Positions 62,601 to 64,000 of a stretch of DNA of 64,000 nucleotides are shown here, in pieces (within the stretch, counting starts at the first letter, position 1; each line of letters begins with the position of its first letter). Both the position numbers and the translations under genes were made by a program. The notes beneath the pieces were generated by a model. It ran no database searches. It was not told the DNA's origin and worked only from the letters and a program-made list of their open reading frames with translations. The stretch comes from a bacterium UBP1_UBA4783 (lineage in GTDB: Bacteria > Krumholzibacteriota > Krumholzibacteriia > Krumholzibacteriales > Krumholzibacteriaceae), in NCBI GenBank assembly GCA_002403075.1, contig DHHB01000012.1, positions 31,148 through 95,147 of the forward strand. Direction: 5' to 3'.

Positions 62601-62793
62601 TCTCTGGCCGGTGTCCGACGAGTCGACGTCGATACTCATGCGGTCGTTCTATCGCGCGATGGTGAAGGGGAAGCGAACCGCGGCGGAGGCGTTGAACGAG
62701 GCGCGTCTCGAGCTCATGAAGAGCGGCCCGTACAGCCATCCGTTTCACTGGGCGGCCTTCATCGCGATCGGATCCGATCGAGCGCCTCGATAG
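59635..62793 (+). CDS. Exported TPR-CHAT protein (caspase-like peptidase)
   Basis: 1052 residues. ATG 59635 has a G-rich site nearby; ATG 59611 is an alternative. Signal peptide (LVASLLCAIASAAGAQ). Residues ~130-620 are TPR repeats (AVLWGSLGVAAFYEGDFASV, TLNGLGTAALMLEDYRSSA, SLTYLGNAYSKLGRLADA). The C-terminal CHAT domain has the catalytic dyad H911 (LHLAAHGLVD) and C958 (LSACESARG), and the ending CVVSSLWPVSDESTS..LM. CHAT domains are caspase-fold proteases; the TPRs choose partners. Periplasmic location is unusual compared with the well-studied cytosolic Craspase/TPR-CHAT of type III-E CRISPR. No CRISPR or cas gene is near. Confidence 0.9.
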   Translation: MASRFVFLRCTRSFLVASLLCAIASAAGAQTPEERFIAHADSLFRTAPREALASYVAERSILAGAAVCRLLDASTAAGDEGREGEAEEGIELAGRIADIRRDATGSSALAELVGAYAGWSPEQRAMRRAAKALERDAAAAQAEKRFAEQRAILHRALDIYTGIEDRYSEAVLWGSLGVAAFYEGDFASVREYYLSALDARRRVDNNILVGRTLNGLGTAALMLEDYRSSAEFYRQAIELRRETGDIGGLGTSLTYLGNAYSKLGRLADARDAYEEALVIVEASGNPKQRFELLNGIAALEAGMGRIREANATYERAVETAVESADAGGEVIGRMNLALTLQAAFRYRDALAELDRVEALLRENPDPTQAVLLHRNRGQAYLEMGELDRAREDLLGYLSKARESGMEGQETEATIKLGYLYRELGAADRGRALADTAFARAEGSGDRVLAREALLLAAQLEQARGDAEEAGALYERALERDREDGAETNCIEDELGVANAAALAGKGEEARRVYRAIEPRVRAAGNEGFVLALSFGVGHSFERENPDSARFHYERALALMERTRAGIGGAELGSSYLGGMRRHYAEEVARYYVRTARETKEDRWISEAFRTIERAKARGLLDLVESSLAHEHSAAEDAVLDSIYRLDPSAPGYADAQRILERRYRAVREARIVSAAGRLEQDPGMFDLDEVRRSLPRGTALFVYAAGDSASLLWAADRKGFTVREIPGRSILRDDVAMFRSALAGPGGADAALRLYARKLFTALLSPGEEYLSRNARCVVVPDDCLFEIPFEALLSSEPGDDAGIEAWPFLAKSHTLVYAPSASMYFKLRDAAASPNGIDLVAVGDPDYAAGSGEKGTALRRLPHSRREVEEIGMNFKEQRRFIAVGAGATETALKGALAERRPRFLHLAAHGLVDPVNPAASSIALLPDAAGRDDGRFHTLEILAAPLACRLVTLSACESARGRIGRSEGVVGLGRAFLAAGASCVVSSLWPVSDESTSILMRSFYRAMVKGKRTAAEALNEARLELMKSGPYSHPFHWAAFIAIGSDRAPR

Positions 62794-62818
62794 CGGGAAA
62801 CGCGGGGTATCCGGGCGT

Positions 62819-62842
62819 CCGCCGACGCGGCCGTATCGGCGG
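62819..62842. terminator. Hairpin between the CHAT and lipoprotein genes
   Basis: CCGCCGA / TCGGCGG with a ten-base loop in the 59-base gap between convergent genes; no T run. Weak terminator candidate. Confidence 0.35.
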
Positions 62843-62852
62843 TGCGGGTTCC

Positions 62853-63752
62853 TTACTCCGGTCCTTCCCAGCCCGCGAGCCTCGCCCACAGCCACCACGC
62901 GGCGTAGGCTTTGCGGTTCGCGTTGAGCGGCTGCGAGTGGGCCGAGGTGCAGCTGTACCACTCCCCGGGATGAGCGTTCTGCCATTCGATCGCCCAGTTG
63001 CCGTCGCGGGTGCCGTTCGCGTCGGTGTCGTACGCGCAGGCGTCGTTCGGGATCTTGTCGCCGAACCACACGCCGTCGGGGTCGTACGTCTCGATATCGG
63101 CGAAATCGTAGAGAACCTTTTCGTTCGCCCTGCAGTAGGCTCGGATCTGTTCGTTTCTCGCATGGAGGTTGCCGGCGAGCCCGGTGCCGTCGAGATGTCC
63201 CGTCATATAGACGAACCTCACGCCGGGATAGTCCGATTCGAGAGCGCTCATGAGGCCGAGATAGAGATCGATGTCCTCTTCGGTCGCGGAGCTCACCTGG
63301 CCGCACCACGACCAGATGACCACGTTGATGGCCGGGTGAGCGTCGAGATAGACGCGCGTCGCCGCGGCCCACGCGCTTCGGTCGGGGCTGCCGAGATCGT
63401 AGGCGCCCGAGAAGGGCTGATCCTTGAGATCGAGCGCTCCGCCCGTGCCCCCGTTGTTCCACGCGTAGAGATCGCCGAGAAAGCCGACGAGTCCCGTCAT
63501 ACCCGTGACAAGCTGGCTTCCGTGCGACGTGTGGCCGTAGGCGACGTGAAGGCTCGATTTCGCCGAGTCGATCGCTTGATCCGGTATCGCCGAAATATCC
63601 GTGCATGCATGGTCGACGACGATCGCGCCGGCGTCCGACGGATCGCCGTCGTCCGGCGCCGGCCCCGTCGAGTCGTCGGATGCGCACGACGCAAAAAGCG
63701 CGAGCGCCGCGGCTGCGCCGAGCGCCATGATGTCGCGAATCGTTCCCTTCAT
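62853..63752 (-). CDS. Lipoprotein of unknown function, SGNH-hydrolase-like features
   Basis: 299 residues. The signal peptide ends in a lipobox (ALFASC, C near 23), followed by an acidic linker (DDSTGPAPDDGDPSD). The mature part has AYGHTSHGSQL, VVIWSWCGQV, RFVYMTGHLDG, LYDFADIETYDPDG and a late SCTSAHSQPLN. The Gly-His-Thr-Ser-His-Gly-Ser and Asp/His content recall SGNH-type or other serine hydrolases, but I cannot name a family. Six or so cysteines may form disulfides. Start ATG with GGAGAAACGG upstream. Confidence 0.72.
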   Translation of the reverse strand: MKGTIRDIMALGAAAALALFASCASDDSTGPAPDDGDPSDAGAIVVDHACTDISAIPDQAIDSAKSSLHVAYGHTSHGSQLVTGMTGLVGFLGDLYAWNNGGTGGALDLKDQPFSGAYDLGSPDRSAWAAATRVYLDAHPAINVVIWSWCGQVSSATEEDIDLYLGLMSALESDYPGVRFVYMTGHLDGTGLAGNLHARNEQIRAYCRANEKVLYDFADIETYDPDGVWFGDKIPNDACAYDTDANGTRDGNWAIEWQNAHPGEWYSCTSAHSQPLNANRKAYAAWWLWARLAGWEGPE

Positions 63753-63847
63753 TTCCGTTTCTCCCTGAATGTGCCCGAAAGGCGTTTCAACATGCATTCT
63801 ATGCATAAATCGTGCGATATCCTCGATGAGTATCGATGTTAAAATAT

Positions 63848-63886
63848 GCGCCGCCCCGTTTCCCAGAAAGGGATGCGGGGCGGCGC
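63848..63886 (-). terminator. Strong hairpin, probable terminator of a gene entering from the right edge
   Basis: An 11-bp perfect stem, GCGCCGCCCCG / CGGGGCGGCGC with a 17-base loop; on the - strand it is followed by atatttta. It fits a leftward gene that ends at 63939. Confidence 0.55.
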
Positions 63887-63938
63887 TGAGAAAGCACCTG
63901 CTGAGAGCGGCGGACGTTATCCACCGCCCACTGCAGCC

Positions 63939-64000
63939 TTACGGCTTGACCGGATTGCCGCTTTTGTCGGACGGGTGCGCGGAATGCGCCACGATCCAAT
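63939..64000 (-). CDS. Possible C-terminal end of a leftward gene (5' end outside window)
   Basis: The - strand reads ...WIVAHSAHPSDKSGNPVKP then TAA, with a good hairpin terminator 53 bases on. Only 19 full codons are visible, so no family can be suggested, and the frame choice rests on the terminator. Confidence 0.35.
   Translation of the reverse strand, partial: WIVAHSAHPSDKSGNPVKP

Noticed and set aside
59635..62793. CRISPR-associated TPR-CHAT (Craspase)
   Set aside because: The protein has a signal peptide, and there are no cas genes or CRISPR repeats anywhere in the window.

Overview
The window is GC-rich (about two thirds G+C by eye) and densely coding, mostly in long + strand operons joined by ATGA/GTGA stop-start overlaps. 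It looks like a Gram-negative bacterium of the Fibrobacterota-Chlorobiota-Bacteroidota (FCB) superphylum or a neighbouring candidate phylum such as Krumholzibacteriota or Eisenbacteria. Supporting traits are a C-terminal NYPNPF/FlgD-like surface domain, a PorV/PorQ-like protein, lamin-tail proteins, LPS core enzymes (waaA, a GT9 heptosyltransferase) and an OmpA protein with calcium-binding TSP3 repeats. The phylum is an inference; there is no rRNA or marker set to test it.

Layout. 1-10.7 kb: surface/sorting proteins, then a remarkable 1403-residue protein carrying an anti-sigma-type kinase, a PP2C phosphatase, a transposase-like DNA-binding segment and three STAS domains, followed by a ParA ATPase, a TPR protein and two free STAS proteins. 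10.8-20.1 kb: envelope and secreted proteins (VWA, thioredoxin, lamin-tail, unknowns). 20.2-26.4 kb: metabolic and housekeeping genes (aminotransferase, carbamate kinase, LarA-family enzyme, purD, purE, tsaC). 26.3-29.6 kb (- strand): GT9, waaA and a radical SAM/SPASM protein. 29.8-33.4 kb: two XRE-cupin regulators, a DUF1844 protein and OmpA. 33.5-38.3 kb: mazG (-), uvrA, galE. 38.5-41.9 kb: a two-component system, an ATPase-less PAS/DHp protein and tRNA-Phe. 42-44.3 kb: a small protein and a biotin-dependent carboxyltransferase.

44.4-54.9 kb is the most distinctive metabolic locus. NuoF-, NuoE- and short NuoG-like subunits are followed by an HdrA-like flavoprotein with an MvhD-like tail, an HdrBC/HdrD-like two-CCG protein, a composite iron-sulfur flavoprotein like the alpha subunit of dye-linked proline dehydrogenase or sarcosine oxidase, and a DadA/SoxB-like FAD dehydrogenase. 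A hotdog thioesterase closes the run. It reads as one soluble complex coupling amino-acid or amine oxidation to NAD(H), possibly by flavin-based bifurcation or confurcation. I know of no described complex with exactly this composition.

55-64 kb: an ECF sigma operon (sigma, small membrane protein, Spy-like protein, TolC-like protein) faces a CBM9-like secreted protein. The space between them holds two divergent copies of the same bipartite promoter-like element, CTGTAACCG-N15-CGACGATA, a strong candidate for the regulon signature of this sigma factor. A CPBP protease homologue, a secreted TPR-CHAT (caspase-like) protein and a lipoprotein of unknown function end the window.
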